DNA of 64,000 bases. It comes from Nereocystis luetkeana. Lineage: Eukaryota > Sar > Phaeophyceae > Laminariales > Laminariaceae. Positions 57,801 through 64,000 of this stretch are shown in pieces. The DNA lies in NCBI GenBank assembly GCA_031213475.1, contig JARUPZ010000012.1, positions 6,608,878 through 6,672,877 of the forward strand, read 5' to 3'. The notes beneath the pieces are model-generated. The model worked only from the letters and a program-made list of their open reading frames with translations. It had not been told where the DNA came from and ran no database searches. A program made the position numbers and the translations under genes. The number at the start of each line of letters is the position of its first letter. The first letter of the stretch is position 1.

Positions 57801-58341
57801 TATTATAATTTCCGGTGTAGGCACTTCCAGAGACAGTAATGGGAGTACTATGTAACTGCCTCTTGGGTGCCTTGCCATAAACACTACGGTACCTGGTACG
57901 TGATACGATCATTCACAATTGTGCGGAGTAAAGCTTCTTTACCTCGCACAAATGATCCAACTCGACGACCAGCTGTGGGCGACCGCCGAAAAGAAAAGAA
58001 AAAAAATCCGGGTTCGGGGACACGAAAAATGCGAATGTTCCTCCTTGTATTCCGAGAACGTTCCTTGCATTCTCTTGTGGGACTGAGTGATGCAGGATCG
58101 TGCGATTGTGTCTACGATCTGTAGATGAGGCAGATGATCTGATGAGACAGATACGTTTTTTCCCGATGTGTAAAGCTTGCGCGAACGCGCGCGCTCTGCC
58201 CCGCCCCGCCCGCGATTTTCGTTGTTTGTTTAGGTGCGAGGTTTTGCCGAGGGGGAGCTGGGCCGGGCGAAGGAGTACGTTCTCACTCAGGCAGAAGTCA
58301 GGGTGCCTCTCCAGAATTTTCTCGGAAAAATCTCAGCGCAG
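35811..58341 (+). CDS. Plastid Omp85/Toc75-type outer-envelope protein translocation pore, 3' end not found
   Basis: A POTRA-plus-beta-barrel protein expected to import or insert proteins at the plastid envelope. Exons: 35811-36434, 38338-38409, 40164-40260, 40758-40813, 41385-41490, 42781-42851, 44853-44945, 45819-45900, 48400-48521, 49235-49326, 50189-50368, 51778-52009, 53270-53686, 54194-54277, 56669-56731, 58234-58341. All phases agree and give 833 open codons. The start MTRRRMSPRSLLMSSLAAIL is a signal peptide, followed by GGVDSFATG with Phe at the expected +1 of a heterokont plastid presequence, then a Gly-rich linker. POTRA features: WYQYEGYLLSSVSDA, SFSVSEPVV and TRPQTVAKGLGMK. Barrel: EVCFEDKNALGRNTLVGLD, SVRLGNNRFG, and the family hallmark VRGFAEGELGRAKEYVL in the last exon found. 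About 60-100 residues of final strands are missing. They may lie beyond the window or be displaced by the retroelement at 60.6 kb. Exon 3 to 4 is the least certain junction. Confidence 0.88.
36231..36290. repeat. GGA-rich stretch coding the Gly linker of the Omp85 leader
   Basis: GGA/GGC codons from about 36219 to 36310 encode a glycine-rich linker between the presequence and the POTRA region. The other plus frame reads poly-Glu. Placement in the protein depends on exon 1 being unspliced here. Confidence 0.6.
36731..36840. mobile_element. Family P MITE, P6
   Basis: TTAACCC at the left and AAAAGGGTTAA at the right. Arms CTGCAGTCCCGTTTTGGGG and CCCCAAAAACGGGACTGC. Near the left end an extra ATACCAGGGTATA interrupts the arm, a variant of the TACCAGGTA scar. 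Confidence 0.85.
37250..37485 (-). repeat. Family D repeat, copy D1
   Basis: Reverse complement of the sequence at 52.7-52.98 kb. Shared blocks include GGCARCATGAGCTAGATCAT and GAAAGATCTAGAT-type phrases. Family unknown. Confidence 0.55.
39274..39409. repeat. 68-bp tandem duplication
   Basis: Two nearly identical units starting ACCGCTGCGAAACGATCG. They differ at one or two positions, so the duplication is recent. Confidence 0.9.
41164..41280 (-). mobile_element. Family B retroposon, 3' fragment B8
   Basis: G tract, TGTACTCGATATCATGCACG and GTCGTATGGCCATAGACC. Antisense to the Omp85 gene, ~100 bp upstream of exon 5. Confidence 0.75.
42666..42728 (+). mobile_element. LINE family L, 3'-end stub L5 with poly(C) tail
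   Basis: GGTCAATGGTCTAATTAATGA then GGCAAGCAACAAATGAGTACG and about 20 C. Lies 53 bp upstream of the acceptor of Omp85 exon 6, in sense orientation. Confidence 0.8.
42852..44852. other. Omp85 intron 6 contents
   Basis: Contains a GATC-rich family D-like fragment near 43090-43160, T-rich stretches at 43520-43560 and the (TGTC)n array at 44690-44795. No further gene or complete element recognised. Confidence 0.45.
44690..44795. repeat. (TCTG)n microsatellite
   Basis: TCTG units interrupted by TATG and CCTG, about 60 bp upstream of the acceptor of Omp85 exon 7. Confidence 0.9.
45090..45265. repeat. (CGGGT)n / (ACCCG)n inverted repeat, second locus
   Basis: GGGTCGGGTC on one arm and CCCGACCCGACCC on the other, with GTGAGATTTTGAAGA and GTGAGATGTTGAAGA phrases between. 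Matches the organisation at 5066-5200. Confidence 0.7.
46140..46663 (-). mobile_element. Family B retroposon, long copy B2
   Basis: Complete-looking copy of about 520 bp: G tract, CATGCATGGCCGTAGTCG, CACCAAGCGCGAAGCGCCG, AACACTACGTAATACGATC, then a distal part GTAGTGAGCGGCATGTTTT and CCAACCTATATAAAATAG. Antisense to Omp85. Confidence 0.85.
46664..47215 (-). mobile_element. Family B retroposon, long copy B3, tandem to B2
   Basis: Collinear with B2. It ends with the same distal part, but its last segment carries TACCTGGTA at 47199-47207, at the point where B2 reads CTATATAAAATAG. Confidence 0.85.
47222..47290 (-). mobile_element. LINE family L, 3'-end stub
   Basis: GTATTCATTTGTTGCTTGCC and CATTTGACCATTGACCACG, reverse of the L 3' end. 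It directly abuts B3. Confidence 0.7.
47433..47842 (+). mobile_element. LINE family L copy L6, 3' part with poly(C) tail
   Basis: Sense sequence corresponding to the C-terminal coding part (CAGATGTGCGCTTGTGGCAA zinc-knuckle region) through AATAAATGAGTACG and a C tract. It carries the empty version of the MITE A site (GCACTAGATAGCAGC near 47579). Confidence 0.8.
48185..48370 (+). repeat. Family B tail plus long C/T tract before Omp85 exon 9
   Basis: CATACAACTACGGTCGTGCA and GTTATCGAGTACA are the family B 3' end in sense orientation. They are followed by about 150 bp that is nearly all C and T, ending 30 bp before the exon 9 acceptor at 48399. Confidence 0.75.
48652..48712. repeat. (GGT)n microsatellite
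   Basis: GGT/GTTGGT repeats in Omp85 intron 9. A (TA)n run follows at 48833-48857. Confidence 0.85.
49355..49461. mobile_element. Family P MITE, P7, TTAA at both ends
   Basis: 107 bp from TTAACCCCTTTAGAACTCCA to CTGCAGCCCTAAAAGGGTTAA. Long inverted arms and exact TTAA at each end. Inserted 29 bp inside Omp85 intron 10. Confidence 0.85.
49776..49835 (+). mobile_element. LINE family L, 3'-end stub
   Basis: GTGGTCAATGGTCAAATGAA, GGCAAACATGTAAATGAGCA then a short C/CA tail. Decayed. Confidence 0.55.
49850..50122 (+). mobile_element. Family B retroposon, 3' half, copy B5
   Basis: GTTGAAGCTGTCATCCATG through GCTTGGTGCAAGCAACG, GACTACGGCCATGCATGATA and TCGAGTACCCCC. The tail is about 70 bp upstream of the acceptor of Omp85 exon 11. 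Confidence 0.8.
50439..50541 (-). mobile_element. MITE family A, copy A11
   Basis: Left end TTGCGGGGGACCATT with a small deletion in the arm. Right end GGTCCCCCGTAA. Inserted 70 bp inside Omp85 intron 11. Confidence 0.85.
50990..51636 (+). mobile_element. Family B retroposon copy B6, interrupted at 51205-51435
   Basis: Distal part 50990-51200 and proximal part 51440-51636 match family B in sense orientation and end GATCGAGTACA plus C tract. The ~230-bp A/T-rich interruption is unique and may itself be an insertion. The distal part carries TACTGTA at 51034-51040, a second TACTGTA and TACCTGGTA (51060-51068) where other copies have short empty sequence. Confidence 0.8.
52240..52470. repeat. 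Imperfect ~75-bp repeat around ATACACAGCTAT
   Basis: ATACACAGCTAT followed by TTGCTGGCA and GGCTGTG recurs about 2.5 times. In Omp85 intron 12. Confidence 0.6.
52686..52730. repeat. (ATCT)n microsatellite
   Basis: ATCT tetranucleotide run adjoining the family D repeat. Confidence 0.85.
52735..52975 (+). repeat. Family D repeat, copy D2
   Basis: Inverted homologue of D1 at 37.25-37.49 kb, rich in GATC and ending GATCATGATCTGTAGATGA. Confidence 0.55.
53130..53262. repeat. (CAG)n, poly(C) and (CTG)n tracts before Omp85 exon 13
   Basis: CAG/CAA repeats at 53132-53166, a C run at 53174-53190 and CTG repeats at 53238-53261 immediately before the acceptor at 53269. The CAG and CTG arms are complementary and could pair. 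Confidence 0.7.
54586..54691 (-). mobile_element. MITE family A, copy A12
   Basis: Ends TTACGGGGGGCC and GGTCCCCCCGTA. Standard core. In Omp85 intron 14. Confidence 0.9.
54780..54895 (+). mobile_element. Family B retroposon, 3' fragment B10
   Basis: GTCGGTGAAAATCCGACGTG, GGGATGCGAGGGTCTACGG and CGGCCATGCTTGACATGAA then C tract. It abuts the truncated 5' end of LINE L8. Confidence 0.75.
55813..55821. repeat. TACCAGGTA scar in LINE L8
   Basis: L8 reads AACGTACCAGGTAAGGAACATG. The reverse complement of L3 reads AAAGTAAGGAACATG at the same place. TA has become TACCAGGTA, shifting the LINE reading frame by 7 bp. Confidence 0.85.
56377..56384. repeat. TATTAATA excision scar of MITE A in LINE L8
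   Basis: The site is occupied by MITE A3 in L2 and empty (CTAGATAGC / GCTATCTAG) in L3 and L6. L8 shares the flanking variant GGTACACTA with L2 but has only TTAA plus the duplicated TA. Confidence 0.85.
56755..57320. repeat. GATC-rich degenerate tandem repeat
   Basis: Phrases such as CAGATCATATCAGATCACTG and GTGCAGATC recur about ten times at irregular 30-60 bp intervals, starting 23 bp after the donor of Omp85 exon 15. TCTATCTGCATGATC triplicates near 57262-57300. Confidence 0.75.
57550..57995 (-). mobile_element. Family B retroposon, copy B4, with a TACCTGGTA scar
   Basis: G tract, TGTACTCGATCTCATGCATG, CACCAAGCGCGAAGCGCCG and CCAGCTGTGGGCGACCG. At 57890-57898 CACTACGGTACCTGGTACG replaces the shorter CACTACG(TA) of other copies. 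Antisense to Omp85. Confidence 0.85.
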
Positions 58342-58497
58342 GTGAGAAGAGCTTCCTTTTTTCTTGTGATTGCTGTTTCGATAGTTGTTTTTGTTCTCTA
58401 CAGGCAGATGGGTAAAACATCGCCACACTGCCACATACCCTTATACAAGTATGTACTGTACCAGGTATATATACATATATATATATATATATATACT

Positions 58498-58635
58498 CGT
58501 ATTACTATTATTATTGTTGTTGTTAGTAGTACCAGGTAGTTATTATTATTATTATTATTATTATTATTGTTATTGTTATTGTTATTGTTATTATTATTAT
58601 TATTATTGTTATTATTATTATTGTTATTATTATTA

Positions 58636-58707
<72 letters not shown>

Positions 58708-58764
58708 TTATTCTTATTATTATTATTATTCTTATTCTTATTCTTATTCTTCTTCTTCTTCTTC

Positions 58765-58808
<44 letters not shown>

Positions 58809-58812
58809 GTTA

Positions 58813-58865
<53 letters not shown>

Positions 58866-58870
58866 GTTGT
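58498..58870. repeat. Long (TTA/TTG/TTC)n microsatellite
   Basis: About 370 bp of trinucleotides, mostly ATT with blocks of GTT and CTT. It is preceded by TACTGTACCAGGTA and a (TA)n run, and a TACCAGGTA scar lies at 58530-58538. Confidence 0.95.
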
Positions 58871-59375
58871 GGGGCGGAGCCCCGGGCAGGTTCTCTCTCT
58901 TATTATGTGGTCGTGGTGTGGAGGACACACCGAGGTGGGTTTGGTGTCTCGAGTCTTCGAGGAACGGAGTGAGTCACCTATGTTGACCTTGAACTGGTGG
59001 GTAATGAGGCGGTACTATCTATAGGGGAAGGGGACCTGGTATCCACATCACCCCCCCTCTTTTTTTGAGACGTGCACTGCGCGTCTTAAATAAAAAGGCG
59101 TCGACTTGGGGAAACGGGGCGACTAGGCTAACTTCCTAGATGTGCGACATTAGCACCACGCATTGTTACCATATATCGACCGACAAATTTATCGACACCG
59201 TAAACTCGTGTTGAAAAACACGCACGAGAACAAGTTGATTAATTGCTACTGGGATATTGGGTATTATGTGGAATACGACGTACTTGAAGCCAGGGTGACA
59301 CTGTGTATACAGCTACCACCTGTGTACTTGGCTGCCAACATAAAAATTGTGACCGAGAACAGGGTTACCATACTA

Positions 59376-59480
59376 TTACGGGGGACCATAGTTAACAGGA
59401 CCAAATATTGGTAGTAAAAATGGTTAAATATATAAGTTTTAATGTATAACATAGGTCCTATTAACTATGGCCCCCCGTAA
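59376..59480 (+). mobile_element. MITE family A, copy A13
   Basis: Ends TTACGGGGGACC and GGCCCCCCGTAA between TA duplications. Core GGACCAAATATTGGTAG. Confidence 0.92.
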
Positions 59481-60002
59481 TAAAGATACTGGCCATTTGC
59501 TGTGTGGGTAACCTGTAGTACTAACTGTGTATTTTACCCTTTTCACGAAATGCGGACAGCTTGGCATTTCGAGTGGCTTCATGAAGATGTGACATGGGTC
59601 TGGCGTTCACACTTTTTGCTCTACAGCAGCAATGCTATGGGGATCGCCAATAACAATGGGTCATGGTATGACAGCGTTATTAAGACGTGGCACTGACTGT
59701 CTCAGTAAACAAACGTACGTTGTTGGTGTGCACCAAACCGACGCCAAGAAGAGAGAATGCCAATGAAGACAAGCGGCCTTCTTGCGGAATGTATATACTG
59801 TACAGAAAATGCACCTCTTTGGTTGACTTTACCAAGAACTCTCGGTAACTCCACACACGGAGTGTTTGTCTGTACCAGGACAAACACAGTAAACACCGTG
59901 ATACATTTTCTGGCAAATAAACAAAACGTTACCAGAATGGAGTGAGCGTTGCTGTAAGCCAAATATTAGCATGACTAAGAGTTGATGTTTCATCTAGAGC
60001 TA

Positions 60003-60107
60003 TTACGGGGGGCCATAGTTAACAGGACCAAATATTGTTAGTAAAAATGGTTAAACATATAGGTTTTTATGTGTACCATAGGTCCTGTTAACTATGGTCC
60101 CCCGTAA
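60003..60107 (+). mobile_element. MITE family A, copy A14 (near-consensus)
   Basis: Ends TTACGGGGGGCC and GGTCCCCCGTAA with CTA and TAG flanks. A useful reference for the family. Confidence 0.95.
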
Positions 60108-61226
60108 TAGTAGGTGCCCCTACTCTATCTGTAAGCTAAAAGTGAGGCAGTGATACAACCAAACACGCTTACTCAACCATCAAACTCTGACGATTATCAC
60201 CAAAAACAACTTGCAGCCTTTTTCACAGGGGGTCAACCTGGATATTATAAGATCTGCTCGACATAAATGCTGTCAGACACTAACTGTGTCGATGATACAC
60301 GTACTGTGTTGTACGACGCTTACAGCGGTACGCACATTCACTATACTGGTACAAAACAACAAAACTAGACGACAGACTACGTGTCATCCATAACTTCCGT
60401 ACTGGTAACTCAGACTGCGGCACTATCGGAGTGATTGCGTAGGCTCTGCCTCCACAGGTTGCTAGACCGGGGGCGCGGGAGTTAGTGTTTGCGATTCAGG
60501 TGAACTTTCCTGAATTTTCTCAAGGTATGAACGATTATGCTCGTGGCAGTGAGGAATTTGGCGACGATGATACCAACCATCGCATATTCGAACCCGCACC
60601 GCGATACCCTTACTCGGAATCGGACATTAAACGGGGAAGATCGACCTTTCCAACGCTCGTGGTTGACAAATGCTTTCAACTGTCCGGGGGCCAATGCATG
60701 CTTGTGATACGTCTCTTTCGAGATCTGGCATTGGTAACTGCGCGCCCTAGGAACATCTGATTGATATTTTCGAAATCAGGATCTGCGAAAGCACTGCGTT
60801 GGCGGTACGGTTCCGTTCTTCCCAGCTGTACTGATGTCTGTCTCTTTTGACTGGTCGATTTTCGAAACACGATAAACGACTGGAGACAATCGATGGCGTA
60901 CTTGGTATGGACCACGTCACGGGCTGAGTAACTTATTGTCGGGGTCATCTTGCGCATTATGGGGCTGATGCACCGACACTAAATCACCAGATTGAAACCG
61001 TTGAAAACGTAGGTGACCATTAGATGCTTCTCGAGCAGCAGAACGTTCATCAAGGTTTTGGCTTGCTAGTTCGTGCGCAAGCTGCAGATTTTCGACGGTT
61101 TCACGTGTACACTGTAAAGCTGTATCGGGAAGTTCTGCCTGAGGCTTTCCCATGATGATGTCAATGGGAGGCGTGGGCATGCGACCAAACATGAGGTAAT
61201 GGGGTGTCTCATGTATCGTACTACTA

Positions 61227-61235
61227 TACCTGGTA
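61227..61235. repeat. TACCTGGTA scar breaking the Gypsy integrase frame
   Basis: The minus-strand integrase frame runs through ...MAHNTAY and hits a stop right after the motif. The conserved continuation resumes at once in another frame. The shift equals the 7-bp insertion that turns TA into TACCAGGTA (minus strand). Confidence 0.85.
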
Positions 61236-63099
61236 GGCAGTGTTGTGTGCCATTTGGACAAACGGTAAGAGTTGTGACCAGTTTTCGTGAGCAACGTCAC
61301 AATGCATGGCTAGCACATTATGCATCGTACTGTGCTCACGCTCTGATACTGAAACACCTCGTGGCCGATATGGTGGGGTACGGGTTTTCTTGTAACCAAA
61401 AACTGTTTGTAACCCTCGGACACGTTGGTTTTCAAACTCTGCACGAACTTGGTCAGGATGCAACATTTGTGGAACACCAAATACCGAAAATACTCGGTCC
61501 ACAAGAATTCGTGCAATGGTGGTTGCTGCTCTGTTGCGAATGGGGGCGAGAATAACAAAGTGTGTCAAGTGGTCAATGGCTGACACAACATATTTGCAAT
61601 CTTGGGAAATCGTGTTGTATTCAACGAGATCGATGGCTACTCGCTGAAACGGCCGTTCTACTGGTGCATGACCCTTCGGTAACGGCGGTCGGCGGTGAGG
61701 AGTTTTACGACGTTGGCAGGCTTCACAACCGGTGCATAGTGGGCCACCAATAACGGTCGCGAACTCGGTCGAACGTTGCTTTGAAAGCTAAAATGTCCGC
61801 CAGGCGCGGGAAGGTCGTGACATGGCCTTCATCACAAGTGAGCGTAGTGTTTTCGGGACTGCTAGTTGGTCTCGGAAAGAACTACGCTCGCGTAGGTGAC
61901 CTGGCAAGTATGACCTGTATAGAACGCCATCGATGAGAAGAAAATTTACTCGCGGATTGAACTGTTTCTTTTCGTGGAAGAGGAGCCTGTTTAGGTTTTG
62001 TGAGATATTCGAAATAATGTTCGAATTCATACTTTAGCTCCGCAATCATCTTCTCGAATTCCAAGGTTGGAAATACTGGCATGGCGCTCGCGAACAGCTC
62101 ACGACCACTGTCGACTAGACTAAGTTCACTCAGATTGTCTGAGTGTACTTCATACGCACGTGGAGATGGTGGGTGATACGGTGACCCATCATCAGGTACA
62201 TTCCGACAGATAGAGGCTAACGTAGGTTGCGACGGTAACACGTCAGAAACAGATGATGCTTCGACAGTAGTATCCTCTAAAACATTACCGAACAAGCGGG
62301 ACAACGTATCTGGTACAACGTGTAATTTTCCTGGCTTGTGTTCGACGGTAAAATCAAAACCTTTTCAAAGCAATGGCCCAACGAGTTGACATGTTGGACG
62401 TGTCTTGCATGTAATACAGATGGGTGAGAGCTGCGTGATCGGTGACGCATTTGAAGTGTCTACCCCAAATATACTGCCGCCAATGTTGTAGAGCTAAGAT
62501 AACTCCACAGCATTCTTTCATCGTTGCCGAGTGATGCTTTTGACCTTTCGTAAAACGTTTACTGAAATAGGCAATGATGTTCAAATATGATACACTGGAT
62601 TCGTCATCGACTTTTTGGGCTAAAAATGCACCGACTCCGGCTTCACTTGCATCTCCATGTATCACAAACTCTTTCGAAAAGTCAGGGAAGTGTGATACAG
62701 GTGGAGATGACAGTACCTCTTTCGATTGGGTGATAGTCCTACTCTGAGCTGGACCCCAATGCTTCTCAAATTCTTGCCGTTTCGAAGATTGTTTCTTGGT
62801 GAGTTCGACCCAGGGAGCAGTGATTTCCGCAAAGTTCGGAACAAACCGGCGTACAAAATTGAGAGTACCTAAAAGCGATCGCAACTCCTTGATATTTTTC
62901 GGATCAGGCAATTCACTAATAGCTTCGATACGGTCACTACCAATAGTGGTACGTACCTTCAGCTGAAGTTGACATGGCCTAAATACTTTACTTATTTGGA
63001 GCCGAACTGCATTTTTGATGGTTTGAGTGTCAATCCAGCTTTCTACCATGCGGTCCAGAAGCTTTACGTGATGACTCCATGTAGCGGAACACGCGACTA

Positions 63100-63204
63100 T
63101 TACTTGGGACCCTAGTTAACAGGACCTATGGTGTACATAAAAATCTATATATTTAACCATTTTTACGAACAATATTTGGTCCTGTTAACTATGGCCTCCC
63201 GTAA
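63100..63204 (-). mobile_element. MITE family A, copy A15, inside the Gypsy RT
   Basis: Left end TTACTTGGGACC (decayed), right end GGCCTCCCGTAA, TA on both sides. It interrupts the RT a few codons after the MDDLL motif. Confidence 0.9.
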
Positions 63205-63919
63205 TAGATCATCCATACAACAAAACAAACCACCGGCTGATCCAGTATCGCCACGTGCGAGGGACATCATGCGTTGATATAACCAGGGTCTATTACAAAC
63301 ACCGAAAGGCACACGTTTGAAACAGTACTTGCCTTTCTCTGTGACAAAAGCGGTTGATTCGATGTCCGAGTCAGCCACAGGTAGTTGGTGAAAAGCGGAT
63401 TGTACATCAGCGACCGGGATGAACTTAGCTCCTCCGACGGCATCCAGATGACTTTCTATGTTGGGCATAGGCCAAGTCTTCCGAGCAATATGGCGGTTGA
63501 GTGTATTGCGATAATCAACCCAGAACCGTGGTGAAGGAACCATCAGCTTTAGTGACGATTGTAACAGGACTACCCCAGGCACTCGTGCGCTCCTCAATTA
63601 TTCCTTGTTTCAAGAGTTTGGTTACTTGTTCATCAATTTTCTCTCGGACATGGGGTGAGGTACGGTACGGCGCACGATCAACGGGACAGGTGCCTGGTGA
63701 CAATGGGAACGTGGCTTCGACTACTTAACCACAACCGTGCTCGTCTGGAGACAACGAGAAAACGGGGCGGTGTTTAGCGCACAACTGAGTAACTTCTGTG
63801 ATTTGTTTGGGCGTAAACGTTGTGTCAGCAAAAGCGAAGCTTGCGCAAGAGCTGGTTCCAACGCTATACGCGCCGCGACTAACTCCTCCAAATTCTCAGG
63901 TGAGGCTGCTACCGCACTA

Positions 63920-64000
63920 TTACGGGGGACCATAGTTAATAGGACCAAATATTGTTAATAAAAATGGTCAAATATATAGGTTTTTATGTATACCATAGGT
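63920..64000 (+). mobile_element. MITE family A, copy A16, cut by the window end
   Basis: Starts TTACGGGGGACCATAG with core GGACCAAATATTGTTAA and AGGTTTTTATGTATACC. The right arm is beyond 64000. Confidence 0.9.

Larger units (their letters stand above)
58871..60640. other. Region between the last Omp85 exon found and the Gypsy coding region
   Basis: Two MITE A copies (A13, A14) lie here. The remainder matches no family I know and may contain a degraded LTR. A small exon-like interval (60458-60499) follows a good acceptor-like CTCTGCCTCCACAG and precedes GTGAAC. It is in phase with Omp85 exon 16, but its 14 residues do not look like an Omp85 strand, and the pyrimidine run could instead be the complement of a retroelement polypurine tract. 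Confidence 0.35.
60640..63970 (-). mobile_element. Decayed Ty3/Gypsy LTR-retrotransposon polyprotein (RT, RNase H, integrase)
   Basis: Read on the minus strand the order is RT, RNase H, integrase, which defines Ty3/Gypsy. RT: EERTSAWGSPVTIVTKADG (63.5 kb), VADVQSAFHQLPV, then MDDLL as the active-site motif near 63215. RNase H: EFVIHGDASEAGVGAFLAQ, ECCGVILALQHW and CVTDHAALTHL (62.4-62.7 kb). Integrase core: AIDHLTHFVILAPI, FGVPQMLHPDQ, SEREHSTMHN (61.3-61.6 kb), with the post-core PHYLMFGRMP segment near 61.2 kb. Stops and frameshifts, MITE A15 just after the RT active site, MITE A16 further upstream, and a TACCTGGTA scar at 61227 show it is dead. No LTRs or gag were identified; the 5' part runs off the window. 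The zinc-binding integrase domain is scrambled. Confidence 0.9.

Noticed and set aside
58385..58986. ORFs of poly-Tyr, poly-Leu, poly-Asn and poly-Ile
   Set aside because: Trinucleotide microsatellite read in several frames.
60485..60760. 91-codon acidic plus-strand ORF after a good acceptor-like site
   Set aside because: Largely antisense to the end of the Gypsy coding region; no family match. Only the first 42 bp were kept as a weak exon candidate for Omp85.

Overview
This is nuclear DNA of a eukaryote with a complex (secondary) plastid, most likely a brown alga or a close photosynthetic heterokont. The genes have many long spliceosomal introns (GTGAGN or GTAAGN donors, pyrimidine-rich acceptors). 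Two of the three genes encode plastid envelope proteins whose N-termini look like bipartite presequences: a hydrophobic signal peptide, then a cleavage region with phenylalanine at +1 (RVSSFST in one, VDSFATG in the other). The rest is dense repeat. The species assignment is inference.

Layout. Bases 1-6319 are intergenic and repetitive, with a decayed LINE. Bases 6320-18953 (minus strand) hold a plastid triose-phosphate/phosphate translocator in six recognised exons. It lies head to head with a zinc-dependent medium-chain alcohol dehydrogenase on the plus strand (19247-31486, seven exons, complete, 407 residues, frame open across all junctions). After about 4.3 kb of intergenic DNA comes a plus-strand Omp85/Toc75-type plastid protein-import pore (35811-58341, 16 exons, frame open for 833 codons). 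Its last exon or exons were not found. The right end (60640-63970, minus) is a decayed Ty3/Gypsy polyprotein.

Mobile DNA. I see: (A) 16 copies of a ~105-bp palindromic MITE with TA target duplications; (P) seven copies of a TTAA-flanked piggyBac-like MITE; (L) a LINE family whose sense strand ends in poly(C); (B) a ~430-530 bp non-autonomous family whose last ~50 bp match the LINE end and which also ends in poly(C). L and B explain many of the long G/C tracts.

Main discovery. The 9-mer TACC(A/T)GGTA occurs at least 35 times, against about 0.5 expected by chance. Comparison of repeat copies shows it is a 7-bp insertion at TA dinucleotides, and in one case it breaks a transposon reading frame. 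It behaves like an excision scar of a TA-targeting transposon, analogous to the TAC(A/T)GTA scars of Tc1/mariner elements. MITE A leaves a different scar, TATTAATA: one LINE site is seen empty, filled and excised in different copies. The window therefore records heavy cut-and-paste activity as family-specific micro-scars.
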